The position numbers were made by a program, and so were the translations under genes. The notes under the pieces are model-generated. The model saw only the letters and a program-made list of their open reading frames with translations. It was not told the DNA's origin and did not search any database. From Symbiodinium natans (taxonomy: Eukaryota; Sar; Dinophyceae; Suessiales; Symbiodiniaceae), in contig CAJNDS010002563.1 of the NCBI GenBank assembly GCA_905221605.1, positions 104,501-168,500 on the forward strand: a stretch of 64,000 bases of DNA, in the 5' to 3' direction. Shown here piece after piece: positions 16,903 to 25,500 of this stretch (within the stretch, counting starts at the first letter, position 1; each line of letters begins with the position of its first letter).

Positions 16903-17876
16903 GTCGTCCAACGGACGTGTTGGTGGATTGTGTCGCAGATCGTGCATTCCTGGAAGATGAAGCTCGGCGTGCATACGGCATCCTACAAAGGGATGGGTGG
17001 AAGCCTGATGGAACGGAACGCGCAGGCTTGGAAAAAACAACCACTTTTCCCAGGAAGCTGTACCACAACGCACTCTACGAACTGGCGCGAAAGAAAAGGA
17101 GATACAGTGGACCGGTTGTGGGTGAGGCGGTGGCAATGTTGCTAGACCAAGGCAAAGATGAGGATTGGAATGCCCTGTGGCTGGACACCAAGCAGTTTTT
17201 GCAGGAGCTTGATGGTGCAGTTGAATCGATGAGTAAAAGGGAGAACAAGCCGATTGAAGCCTATATGGACCCAGATCAGTATAGGAAAGCTCACATGACA
17301 CCAAAGACTGTGTCGCCAGGGTACAGCAAACTCTGCAAATTCTTCAATCAGGGGAGGTGTCGCAATGGAGATGGGTGTCCCTATGAACATCGTCGTTATG
17401 GTGAAGGGTGGCCTGAAGGAGAGCCAACTGAGCCAAGGAACGACCAAAAAACTGGTGCCGGGGATGGGGACATCGGTGGCCCTCCAACTGATGAAGGTGC
17501 AGTGGATGAGGAGCAGCAGGAGCGGGAGGATTCAGCCTTCCGTGCCCAGTACAACTATGGTAAAGGGACATCAAAAGGTGAGCCTACGTTGGGTGAAGCG
17601 AAAAAGCGGCTGTGCCTGTACTACAATCAAGGTAGTTGTCGGTTTGGGAGTTCGTGCAGGTATCTGCACGATGACGATGCAGTATTGGAAGGGACTTGGG
17701 AGCCCGGCAAGGCGTGGGACAATGCTTCTCGAAAAGCCATAAGGGACGCAGGGTTCCATCATTGCTGCTTCGACTACTACCTCAAAGGGAATTGTCGCAT
17801 GCGATATGAAGTTGCCTGTGGGGCAAAGGAACTGTCAAAAAGGGTCCAACAAAATGGATCGAAATCTGGTTATTAG
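16893..17876 (+). CDS. Element 3 ORF2: CCCH zinc-finger protein
   Basis: 327 residues. Two intact CCCH fingers with C-x7-C-x5-C-x3-H spacing lie at about residues 147-168 (C-K-F-F-N-Q-G-R-C...C-P-Y-E-H) and 240-262 (C-L-Y-Y-N-Q-G-S-C...C-R-Y-L-H). A third finger starts near residue 290 (C-F-D-Y-Y-L-K-G-N-C) but loses its last ligands before the stop, hinting at a frame change into ORF3. CCCH fingers of this type bind single-stranded RNA. Upstream, F-P-R-K-L-Y-H-N-A-L-Y-E is of unknown meaning. Confidence 0.7.
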   Translation: MLLSRPTDVLVDCVADRAFLEDEARRAYGILQRDGWKPDGTERAGLEKTTTFPRKLYHNALYELARKKRRYSGPVVGEAVAMLLDQGKDEDWNALWLDTKQFLQELDGAVESMSKRENKPIEAYMDPDQYRKAHMTPKTVSPGYSKLCKFFNQGRCRNGDGCPYEHRRYGEGWPEGEPTEPRNDQKTGAGDGDIGGPPTDEGAVDEEQQEREDSAFRAQYNYGKGTSKGEPTLGEAKKRLCLYYNQGSCRFGSSCRYLHDDDAVLEGTWEPGKAWDNASRKAIRDAGFHHCCFDYYLKGNCRMRYEVACGAKELSKRVQQNGSKSGY

Positions 17877-19746
17877 CATGTCATCCGAAGGTGCGAGTGA
17901 ACAGGATTTGAACCTGGCACTGGCGGACGATGCTGATCAGTCAATGGATGATGGCACAGCAGTGGTTATGGTATATGACCCGCAAATGCTGATTCAATCG
18001 CCAACGACTGATTGGGTCAAGCGTCGAGGTTTGACCGATCGTGTCATCTGGCCGGCAATAGCGGCTGCAGCACAGAGGATATGTGCTGAAATGGTTCAAG
18101 TGGATGTATTGAATGCCCAGCTGGGGACTGGGAGACTCCTTCTTCAAAGGAGAGATCAAGGACACTACGGTGATCTGCATCATCCATTCCATGAAAATCC
18201 GTGCTTGCCGGCGGTGGGAAATTATCCTCTTTCGGTGATGGGTGCATTGTTATCTCCTGGCCTGGAAAGGGAATTCAGAAATACTGAAAGGTTTGGAACT
18301 GCTATGGAGGCAATAGCCTATGAGTGGAGTCGCAGTCCAGGCATGGAAGTTCATGTTGAACTTATGGTGAGGGTAGCCAAAGTGGTTGCTCCGTTCCTGA
18401 TCCTAGGAGGCCAAGGATTTGTGGTGAATTCAGAATTTCTCTGGCAGCGCGGGAGAGACCAAATGATGGAGTTCCTTCAGGCGGCTATTTGTGCTGATCA
18501 ATTGGAGGCTCTCTGGAAGGGAATGGACGAAGATGCTGACGAGGAAGTGGATCCTTCAGGGATGGTGTTGGAGATCTCTGGACAGCAAGAAGCGGTTCTT
18601 GGACAAGGGATCGATGAAATCCTTCTTCCTATAGAGGATGCTGGAAGTGAACTGACTGGTAATACTGAAGCTGATGGCAAAGCGCCAGAAATTGCTCCGG
18701 AAGAAGAAACAACCAGTGGTTCTTCAAGACTTTCTGGCGCAAGGATGCTCTTGTGGGAGGTGTATTCCCGAGTGGCCTCCAATTGGGATTTTTCGAGGCA
18801 AGACCGCACGACTGGGAGGATCTTTGACAGCACGAAAGGATATCCTGGTGAAGGACCGAATGGTGGTGACGACTCGTTTTCCTCTAAGAGGAACTTACCT
18901 TGGATCCCGGAAGACTTTCTTGATGGAGCGATGTCAAAAAAGATGGAATCGTCTTCAGAGATGAATGGGTTGGATGGGTTTGTTCCGGGAAATGAGGGAC
19001 AGTTGGAAAAGGTAGAGGTGGAGAATGGTACTGCCTCTAAAATTTTTATGGCTCTTTGGAAAAAGGGGTATAGAGCTGGACATAGAAGGTTGTGTCGTTC
19101 AAATATAGCTGGACCTAAGGTTGGAGCAATGAAACATCCAATCAAAAGGGTGCAGAAGATCGGCGCTAGAAAGACCTTCTTGAAGGCGTTCAATGTTTTT
19201 GGATCATCTCATCATGGCTCAGGAGCTGGTGGAAAACCAATCATGAAGGTGGTAGGACCAAGGCCAGGTTTTCCAGCTGTTCGCGATACATCAAACATTG
19301 ATAGCACCTTGGGTGAAGGGAGCAATTCTCAGGTACATGACAATGTGCGTGTAGAGCAGAATCGCCCTATGGACCGGTACGAAGCGGAGCGTCTGGAGAA
19401 AAGGAAGAGAGGCATCTGCTATTGGTTCAGCAGGGGAAAAGATAGCTGCAAATTTGGTGAGGATTGCAAATTCATCCATTCAAAGGATGATGTGGTGCTA
19501 CAATCGTATTGGTGCAAATATTTTGTGGCTGGGAGACACTGTTTCGCTGCAGAAAACTGCAAGTTCTCGCACGACGCAACTGGTGTAAGGTGTATTCAGT
19601 TTGCTCAGTCTGGGAAATGCCGTCATGGGGACAGGTGCGTCTTCGTACATGGTGATCCGCTGGATGGACCGAGGCCAAGGTCTCCAAGGACGCCCCCAAG
19701 GGATGGTCCAAGGAGAAGTGCTGGTTCAAGAGGAAATTTCTCCTGA
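17806..19746 (+). CDS. Element 3 ORF3: protein with three C-terminal CCCH zinc fingers
   Basis: 646 residues, overlapping ORF2 by 71 nt in another frame. The N-terminal 250 residues form a possibly globular alpha-helical region (W-P-A-I-A-A-A-A-Q-R-I-C) that might be capsid-like. An acidic linker follows, then three CCCH fingers between about residues 535 and 616: C-Y-W-F-S-R-G-K-D-S-C (x9), C-K-Y-F-V-A-G-R-H-C (x8) and C-I-Q-F-A-Q-S-G-K-C (x8), each completed by x5-C-x3-H. The tail is Arg/Pro-rich. No RT or protease motif is present. The actual start may be later than the first ATG, or may depend on frameshifting from ORF2. Confidence 0.65.
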   Translation: MKLPVGQRNCQKGSNKMDRNLVISMSSEGASEQDLNLALADDADQSMDDGTAVVMVYDPQMLIQSPTTDWVKRRGLTDRVIWPAIAAAAQRICAEMVQVDVLNAQLGTGRLLLQRRDQGHYGDLHHPFHENPCLPAVGNYPLSVMGALLSPGLEREFRNTERFGTAMEAIAYEWSRSPGMEVHVELMVRVAKVVAPFLILGGQGFVVNSEFLWQRGRDQMMEFLQAAICADQLEALWKGMDEDADEEVDPSGMVLEISGQQEAVLGQGIDEILLPIEDAGSELTGNTEADGKAPEIAPEEETTSGSSRLSGARMLLWEVYSRVASNWDFSRQDRTTGRIFDSTKGYPGEGPNGGDDSFSSKRNLPWIPEDFLDGAMSKKMESSSEMNGLDGFVPGNEGQLEKVEVENGTASKIFMALWKKGYRAGHRRLCRSNIAGPKVGAMKHPIKRVQKIGARKTFLKAFNVFGSSHHGSGAGGKPIMKVVGPRPGFPAVRDTSNIDSTLGEGSNSQVHDNVRVEQNRPMDRYEAERLEKRKRGICYWFSRGKDSCKFGEDCKFIHSKDDVVLQSYWCKYFVAGRHCFAAENCKFSHDATGVRCIQFAQSGKCRHGDRCVFVHGDPLDGPRPRSPRTPPRDGPRRSAGSRGNFS

Positions 19747-20710
19747 ACGTTTTGAAGAAGAAGAGGAGGATCTGATGACATATGATGACGACACCAGGAT
19801 GATGGAATTGCTGATGGAGGCAATTTCGTACATGTCTGATGGTAAGCCAGATTTGGCCCGCGCAGAAGCGGATCCGGTGTTCAAACTCTTGAAATTCAAT
19901 GGGGATGCTGAACAGATGGACGCAGAATGGTGTTCATGGACGTCTGGTATGTTGTCTTCATTGGAACTTCACGAGATCGTGAGGTCGTACGAGATTCCGC
20001 TGGTGGACGTGGAAGAATGGATCGATGATCTGAGGATATGGTTTCAACGAGCCAATATGGGAGAAGAGAGTGATCCAAAAAAGGGCAAAAAGAGGTCCTT
20101 AGAAAGGGAGTCCATCAAGGATACTCCTGACAAAAAGGATGTAGTTGCAAACTCGGAGACGGATTTCGCCGCTGAAGAGGAGGTGAAGAAGGCCAAAAAG
20201 AAGAGGAAATCTGTGGCTAGTGAGGATCCTTATACCCTTCTGGTTCCAAGGCCGAAGAAGATGCAGGAGAAGATTGAGAAGGGTGGATCGTCATCAAAGG
20301 CGGTGGCGTCGGAGAGGGAAAAGGCCTCTTCGAAAATGCGCACCAAGACATGCGTCTCGGGGAAGATAAAAAAGAAAGAGAAAAGCCAAAGCCCCAAGAA
20401 GGAAGAGGTGGTAGTGGTGGAAGGTCCTGGGGAAAAGGGTCGTTCTTCTGAACTGGATGTGCAAGCGTCTATCGCTGTGGATGCAGAACTGGGTCAATCT
20501 TGCCAGGCTATTGAGGATGCAAAAAGAGAAGGATTGGTATCTTCAATACAAAGGTGTGTACAAGATCCTGTTCTTACAGTGTCGGACTTGGAGCACGTGC
20601 TGCTACGACTTCATATGAGCATCGGTGCCAATCAACATGCATTCCAAGCAGCTGGCTGCTGTCCTAATGACAGCTTTTGGCCCAAAGTCTGCACCTCCAG
20701 TGTGTCCTAG
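19601..20710 (+). CDS. Element 3 ORF4: acidic/lysine-rich protein
   Basis: 369 codons if read from an internal TTG; the first ATG of the frame is near 19626 and the part beyond ORF3 begins at 19747. An acidic helical region (E-E-I-S-P-E-R-F-E-E-E-E-E-D-L) is followed by a Lys-rich middle (K-K-A-K-K-K-R-K-S and K-I-K-K-K-E-K-S), likely nuclear-targeting or nucleic-acid-binding, and ends just before the purine tract. The ORF2-3-4 overlaps in successive frames may mean programmed frameshifting, separate proteins, or a once single frame with indels. Function unknown. Confidence 0.55.
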   Translation: MLSLGNAVMGTGASSYMVIRWMDRGQGLQGRPQGMVQGEVLVQEEISPERFEEEEEDLMTYDDDTRMMELLMEAISYMSDGKPDLARAEADPVFKLLKFNGDAEQMDAEWCSWTSGMLSSLELHEIVRSYEIPLVDVEEWIDDLRIWFQRANMGEESDPKKGKKRSLERESIKDTPDKKDVVANSETDFAAEEEVKKAKKKRKSVASEDPYTLLVPRPKKMQEKIEKGGSSSKAVASEREKASSKMRTKTCVSGKIKKKEKSQSPKKEEVVVVEGPGEKGRSSELDVQASIAVDAELGQSCQAIEDAKREGLVSSIQRCVQDPVLTVSDLEHVLLRLHMSIGANQHAFQAAGCCPNDSFWPKVCTSSVS

Positions 20711-20721
20711 GAAATCCTAGG

Positions 20722-20731
20722 ACAGGGGGAG
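20722..20731 (+). other. Element 3 polypurine tract
   Basis: ACAGGGGGAG directly before the 3' LTR, the expected plus-strand primer of an LTR retrotransposon. Confidence 0.7.
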
Positions 20732-20955
20732 TGCGGAGCTGCAATTTGTATTAAAGGAAAGAGTTGGGTAGAAGGATTGAGGGTCAATGTACCCGGTATA
20801 ATTTATGGCTCAAGAAACTTGGGCAATGCGCCCTGAGGAAAAGAGTTTCTCTTGGTTTTGGGTTGGTTCGTCTCTCTGGTTGGTTCTGGGGAATTCATTC
20901 AGGCAGCTGTTGAGGGTTGACATCCTGGTTGGCCCCCCTTTCGGTTGCCCCCGTA
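20732..20955 (+). repeat. Element 3 3' LTR
   Basis: Looks identical to 14154-14377, offset 6578 bp, and is followed by TGGGG, the second copy of the target duplication. Confidence 0.9.
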
Positions 20956-21136
20956 TGGGGTGTAGGGTTTAGGGTTTAGGGTACAGGGGAGGGGGGCAGG
21001 GTCTGGGTTTTCGCCGGTTCGGATTTGGGTCGTTCGTTGTGTTTACGTGGTTGCGTTTGCTTACGTATCTGCCCATCTGCTCTGCTTCTCTCATTGAAAC
21101 TCGTGTTATGATTGTTTGTTGCCTGTTTCGTTGCTG

Positions 21137-21231
21137 ATGGCCGACCTTGCTACTCAAGCTTCTTTACTCAACGCGTGTCGAGGTCAGAAACTCATCTCAG
21201 AGCACAAGCGACTCCACCATAACGCGATTGG
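21137..21231 (+). CDS. Exon-like island with a possible start codon
   Basis: ATG at 21137 opens M-A-D-L-A-T-Q-A-S-L-L-N-A-C-R and H-K-R-L-H-H-N-A-I, ending before GTGAGC, a consensus donor. It could be the first exon of a gene interrupted downstream by element 2, or an internal exon. Product unknown. Confidence 0.45.
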
Positions 21232-21850
21232 GTGAGCAGCGACAAGATGCTTCTACACCCTAAACCGTAAATCCTAAACCCTGAAGCTTGCAGCCATTAG
21301 CAAATATGTAGTCATTATTATGGAAGCTCAACCCTGAACTCTTAGAGATCCTGTTCTTGCATGACTTTAGTTTTTTTTTAGAGCGCGCAGGCAGCCGCAG
21401 CATCCTTAAAACACGCAAATCACAGGAGGGTTTAGGGTTTAGGGTTTGGGGTTTAGGGTTTAGGGTTTAGGGATAGCAGTTCGATGATGAGCGAAGGGTG
21501 TTGGCGCATCTGGCGACGTTTCCTTGCCGGAAGCAAACCCGGCACCCTAAACCCCAAACCCTAAACCCTAAACCCTAAACCCTAAGCCCTAGACTCTATG
21601 ACCCCAAACCCTTCCGAGACCATGAAGCCCTGGAGACGAAGGTGCCCTATCTAGTTTAAGGGTGTGGTCGAGTTTTGGGGTTTAGGGTTTATGGGGTTTT
21701 GGGTTTATATGGTTTAGGGCCAAGGGTTTAGCGTACCCTAAACCCTAAGCCCTAAGCCCTAAGCCCCAAGCCCTAAACCCTAAACCCTAAACCCTAAACC
21801 CTAAACCCTAAACCCTAAACCCTTTTTTCCCCACCCCTCCCAATTCTCAG

Positions 21851-21936
21851 GAACATCTCGGGCATGGAGATTACCAAGCAAACGGCCATCGCTGTGCGCG
21901 TAGGCCCCTGCGGACAAAGGGAGGAGGGATGGTGCG
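21851..21936 (+). CDS. Exon-like island after a canonical acceptor
   Basis: Preceded by a pyrimidine-rich tract and CAATTCTCAG, followed directly by CCCTAAA units. Two frames are open: N-I-S-G-M-E-I-T-K-Q-T-A-I-A-V-R-V-G, and one giving G-H-R-C-A-R-R, which recalls the gene C motif. Splice context is good; the frame is undecided. Confidence 0.45.
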
Positions 21937-22090
21937 AAACCCTAAACCCTAAACCCTAAACCCTATAAACCCTAAACCCTAAACCCTAAACCCTAAACCC
22001 TAAACCCTAAACCCTAAACCCGGAGGTCCCTGACAACGTGTGGTGTGTAGGGTTCAGGATTTAGAGTTCAGGATTTACTTGGAGGTTCAT

Positions 22091-22193
22091 GGGTACTTAC
22101 AACCCCAATCAGAAGCTTACTTATGACCTTCTAGAGGACTTAGGGGACTTAGGGGGCGCATAAATACAGTTACAATTGGGGCTATAAGTACCC
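22091..22193 (+). repeat. Second inverted-repeat family, copy 1
   Basis: GGGTACTTACAACCCCAAT (22091-22109) pairs with ATTGGGGCTATAAGTACCC (22175-22193), and the right arm runs straight into CCCTAAA units. A related copy in opposite orientation is at 60763-60832, sharing TTGGAGGTTCATGG beside the arm. Confidence 0.65.
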
Positions 22194-22239
22194 TAAACCC
22201 TAAACCCCAAACCCCAAACCCTAAACCCTAAACCCTAAC

Positions 22240-22558
22240 TGAGGAAATCTCGAATTGGGTGTCTATGCAGAGACACATCGGCGATTGAAATCCATTGCTG
22301 CACGCTCGATGTTTTACTCCTGCTGCGCGACCAGATAAAAAGCTCTATGCTTAGGGTTGTGTACACTGGTCTAAAAGCGACTTATGTCCTTGCATGGCTC
22401 ACATTCGGCTCTGCGTTTTGCGTGCCTTATGTGTTGTGACTTAGTCACTCGAAATCTGCGTGACCCAAGGGCTTGTTCTCGTAGCCTTCCCTTGAGGGAG
22501 CGGCGAGGTCGACTGTGATCTTGCCCATCATCATGCTCCATGTGACTGACTTTCTTCA
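22240..22558 (-). repeat. Element 2 3' LTR
   Basis: On the minus strand it begins TGAAGAAAG and ends TTTCCTCA, an imperfect 8-bp inverted end. The polyprotein ORF ends 28 bp inside it. Confidence 0.92.
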
Positions 22559-25500
22559 CTCCTCCTTGGAGCGTACGGTAGGACAGCTTCATCCACTGGC
22601 TCGTGTTGAGCTCGCGGATCCCTCCCATCGTGATTTTGGCAAAATCCACAAAGTCTTAGCCGCTCAACTCGGTTCATGGTTCCAGGGTGTCTAAAGGCAT
22701 AACACCTCTCATGAATATGAAATGTAGCCCGTCCTGGAATGGCGTAGACTTGCTCTGGAGGTTCTTGAAGATATCGTATCATGATTGGCTGTGGTACGGG
22801 ATCAGGTCGGACAAAGGCAGGCGCCACCGTCTGTGTTGACCTCTCGATCACACCTCGGCGACGCGGGGAGGTTGCTCTATCATTAGTTGATCTTCGCCGC
22901 ATAGAGGTCAAGGGCCTTTCGTCCGTCCTTACAGCTGGGGTTGGTTCAGCATCTGGCTCCCTCATCAAGCGAGCAAACTCATCATTGATTGCTTGCGCCG
23001 TTGCATCACGCAATCTTTGCAGCCTTCGCATACGTCTTTCGCTTGCTCCAGATCCTATTTGAAAGAAGGCCTGCCAACCCAACCATTTCAACAGCTCCCA
23101 ACCCGCTATCATCACGAAGATCAGTCCCCAAAACGCAGCCCACGTTGCTAAGCTCCGGTCTACATGAAGAGGTTCATATATCGCCACCCCATTTTCATCA
23201 GGACCTTCATGGGCATCTCCTGGTGTGGTTGATTGTGCAAGCACCATCAGCGCCAACAGTACTCGAGAAACACTAGGCTGGGATCTTGTTCCAACTGCCG
23301 TTTGCACCGGAACTTCATCTTCTCCCTCTGGTTCCAGCCTCCGGATATTCCACAGCTCCATTAGCTGCAACATCCGTGTTGAAGGCATAGCCTTCGTTAA
23401 TAGATCCGCTGGCTGCTCAATGCCTCTGCAGTGCACCATTTCCATCAGACCACTTTGTATTTTTTCATGCAGCCAATTTGCTTTGATCCGAAGGTGTCGT
23501 GTTCTCCATGATCCAGATCCTTCTGCCAATGCCAGTGCTGTCGTTGAATCGGTTTCCAACTTCATTGCCAACTCTTCAGCCAGAACATCGCACAACAAAG
23601 CTTGTGTACTCATCGCAGCTAATGCTCCTTCGGTCGCCGCTGTCAGTTCTGCTTCGCCGGTAGACAGAGAGGTCGTTGGTTGCCGCGACGATCGCCAGCT
23701 TATGGGTGTTCCAAAGAGCATTGTCACCCAACCAGTATGCGAACGTTCTCCTGAAGGCGCAAACGAGCTGTCAGCGTAACTGACAATGGCAGAATCATCG
23801 GCTTCGATGTACAGGGCGCTGTCCTGGCTTCTTTGCAAATATCCCAGAACCTTCACTGTTATCTCAGCCACCCTTCGCGGTGCCCTTGTTGTCAGTGAAG
23901 ATAGGAGCGACGCCGCGAATCCCAAGTCCGGTCTCGATCTCTGGCTCAGCCATAAGATTTCGCCAGCGCACTGCTGGGCAAATCGCAGCTCTTGCTGGGT
24001 GTACTCATCTTCGCCTTCCACGATGTCGAAACCAGCTAATTCACGGCTCACTGGAACTACATCCAAACGTCGCTCGCTCACGCTGTGGATACGCAACAGC
24101 TCCTGTATGTATGATCTTTGGGAAATCGCGAACCCACTTGCAGTCACATGGATCTCCATTCCCAAGAATCTGACCGGGTGGCTCTTGCTGGCATATTGCA
24201 AAGGAGATGTCTTCCAGATCTGCTGAACCGCGGTCGCCACCACATGTATGATCTCACGGGACGCCAGGATCAGGTAGTCGTCGACGTAAATCACCAGAAT
24301 ACCAGCGGGTTGTCCATCCAGTCTTATGGACCACCACGTTGGTTCAACCCGGCCTTGAATCAACACCACTTCCTTGTCACCCAGCGCGGCCTTGATCTTT
24401 CTCATCTCCTCATCCCGGAAGAATCCCCATAATCGTGGCGATTCCCGCAAGCCGTAAACTGCATGGGTTATTCCCCACAGTTCTTCTTCTTCTGCAAGGT
24501 TTGCCTTGACTAGGCCTTTTGGCGGGACTGCCACGACCACTGGAGCTTGAGGTACTTCTTCCATTGGAGTTTGCAAGAACGCAGCGATTACGTCCAAAAC
24601 AGCAGCGAACCACCCAAATTTGCTGGCAATGGTGAGTGCTGCTCTAACCACTTCCGCTGGGGCAGCTCCGGTGTAGACGTCTAGTCCAGATGTATCAGCC
24701 ATGTTGCCACAAATAACAGCACGCGCCTTTCGCTTGTATAAGGGATCACCCTTGACAGCTGGCTCCTTCTCCGGCGGCTTTATCGTGTAGACAAGCTTCA
24801 TGGGTAGTATCTGGACGCCCGGCCTGGACAACCATTCCTCCCTCAGCGGATCTCCTTTCTTCAAGCGAACAACAGCGTGTTGTATTGCCCCCAGCTCCTT
24901 GGTGATTGCGGGCACCCATCGATGAAGGTGTTCTGTTGCTTCAGATGGGTGTACTGTGTGCACCACCGCGATTGGATCTTGGAGGGCCTCTAGCAGTTCT
25001 TCGATGCCACGTGTGTAATTGACCTCCGTCTTCATGACTTTGGCCTGCTGCACGTCGAGCAAGCTCATCTCAGTCATTCTTGCCAATTGAGGTTCTTCAT
25101 CATCCTTGATCACCAGGTAGAGTTCGCCAGGGCTATCATCTTGTTCTGTGGGCTGAAAATCACTGGAACTCCTTGCATTAGTGTGTTGTAGATCACGGCC
25201 CTGCTCTCCTAACTCCCGCTGCAATTTCCAATCCACCATGAACAACAGCGTCCCATCTGAAGTCCTAACCCTTTCTGTCCATCCACCACCACATAGGTCT
25301 TGGACCTCTTCCTCGATGATGGTCTTGGGGGCTGCTACTCTCATGGCTCTCATAGCAACCACGTCGTCGGTTAGGTCCACAGGCGCGCTGAAGCCTAAAT
25401 AGGCTAACTGGTCCTTGTCTGCAGTCGTAAGTCGGCCCACTCTCGCTGGCGTGTAACCGATGATTGTAATACGATCTCCAGGACCTCCGTTCCATGGCAT

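Larger units (their letters stand above)
14154..20955 (+). mobile_element. Element 3: LTR retrotransposon-like element without pol
   Basis: 6802 bp bounded by two 224-bp LTRs that look identical (14154-14377 and 20732-20955). The 5-bp target duplication TGGGG lies on both sides (14149-14153, 20956-20960). A primer-binding site directly follows the 5' LTR and a purine tract (ACAGGGGGAG) directly precedes the 3' LTR. The interior has four overlapping plus-strand ORFs. I find no protease D-S/T-G, integrase D-D-E or RT Y-x-D-D motif. It is therefore best read as a recent non-autonomous element that needs trans-acting RT and integrase. The primer site matches element 2, a possible helper family. 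Confidence 0.88.
20956..22239. other. Telomere-like arrays with exon-like islands
   Basis: Short TTTAGGG and CCCTAAA arrays at about 20963-20990, 21428-21473, 21545-21595, 21735-21826, 21937-22022 and 22191-22238, in mixed orientation. Besides the islands listed separately, 21477-21545 (Q-F-D-D-E-R-R-V-L-A-H-L) and 21612-21640 (F-R-D-H-E-A-L-E-T-K then GTGCCC) are short open islands that may be exons. Confidence 0.7.
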
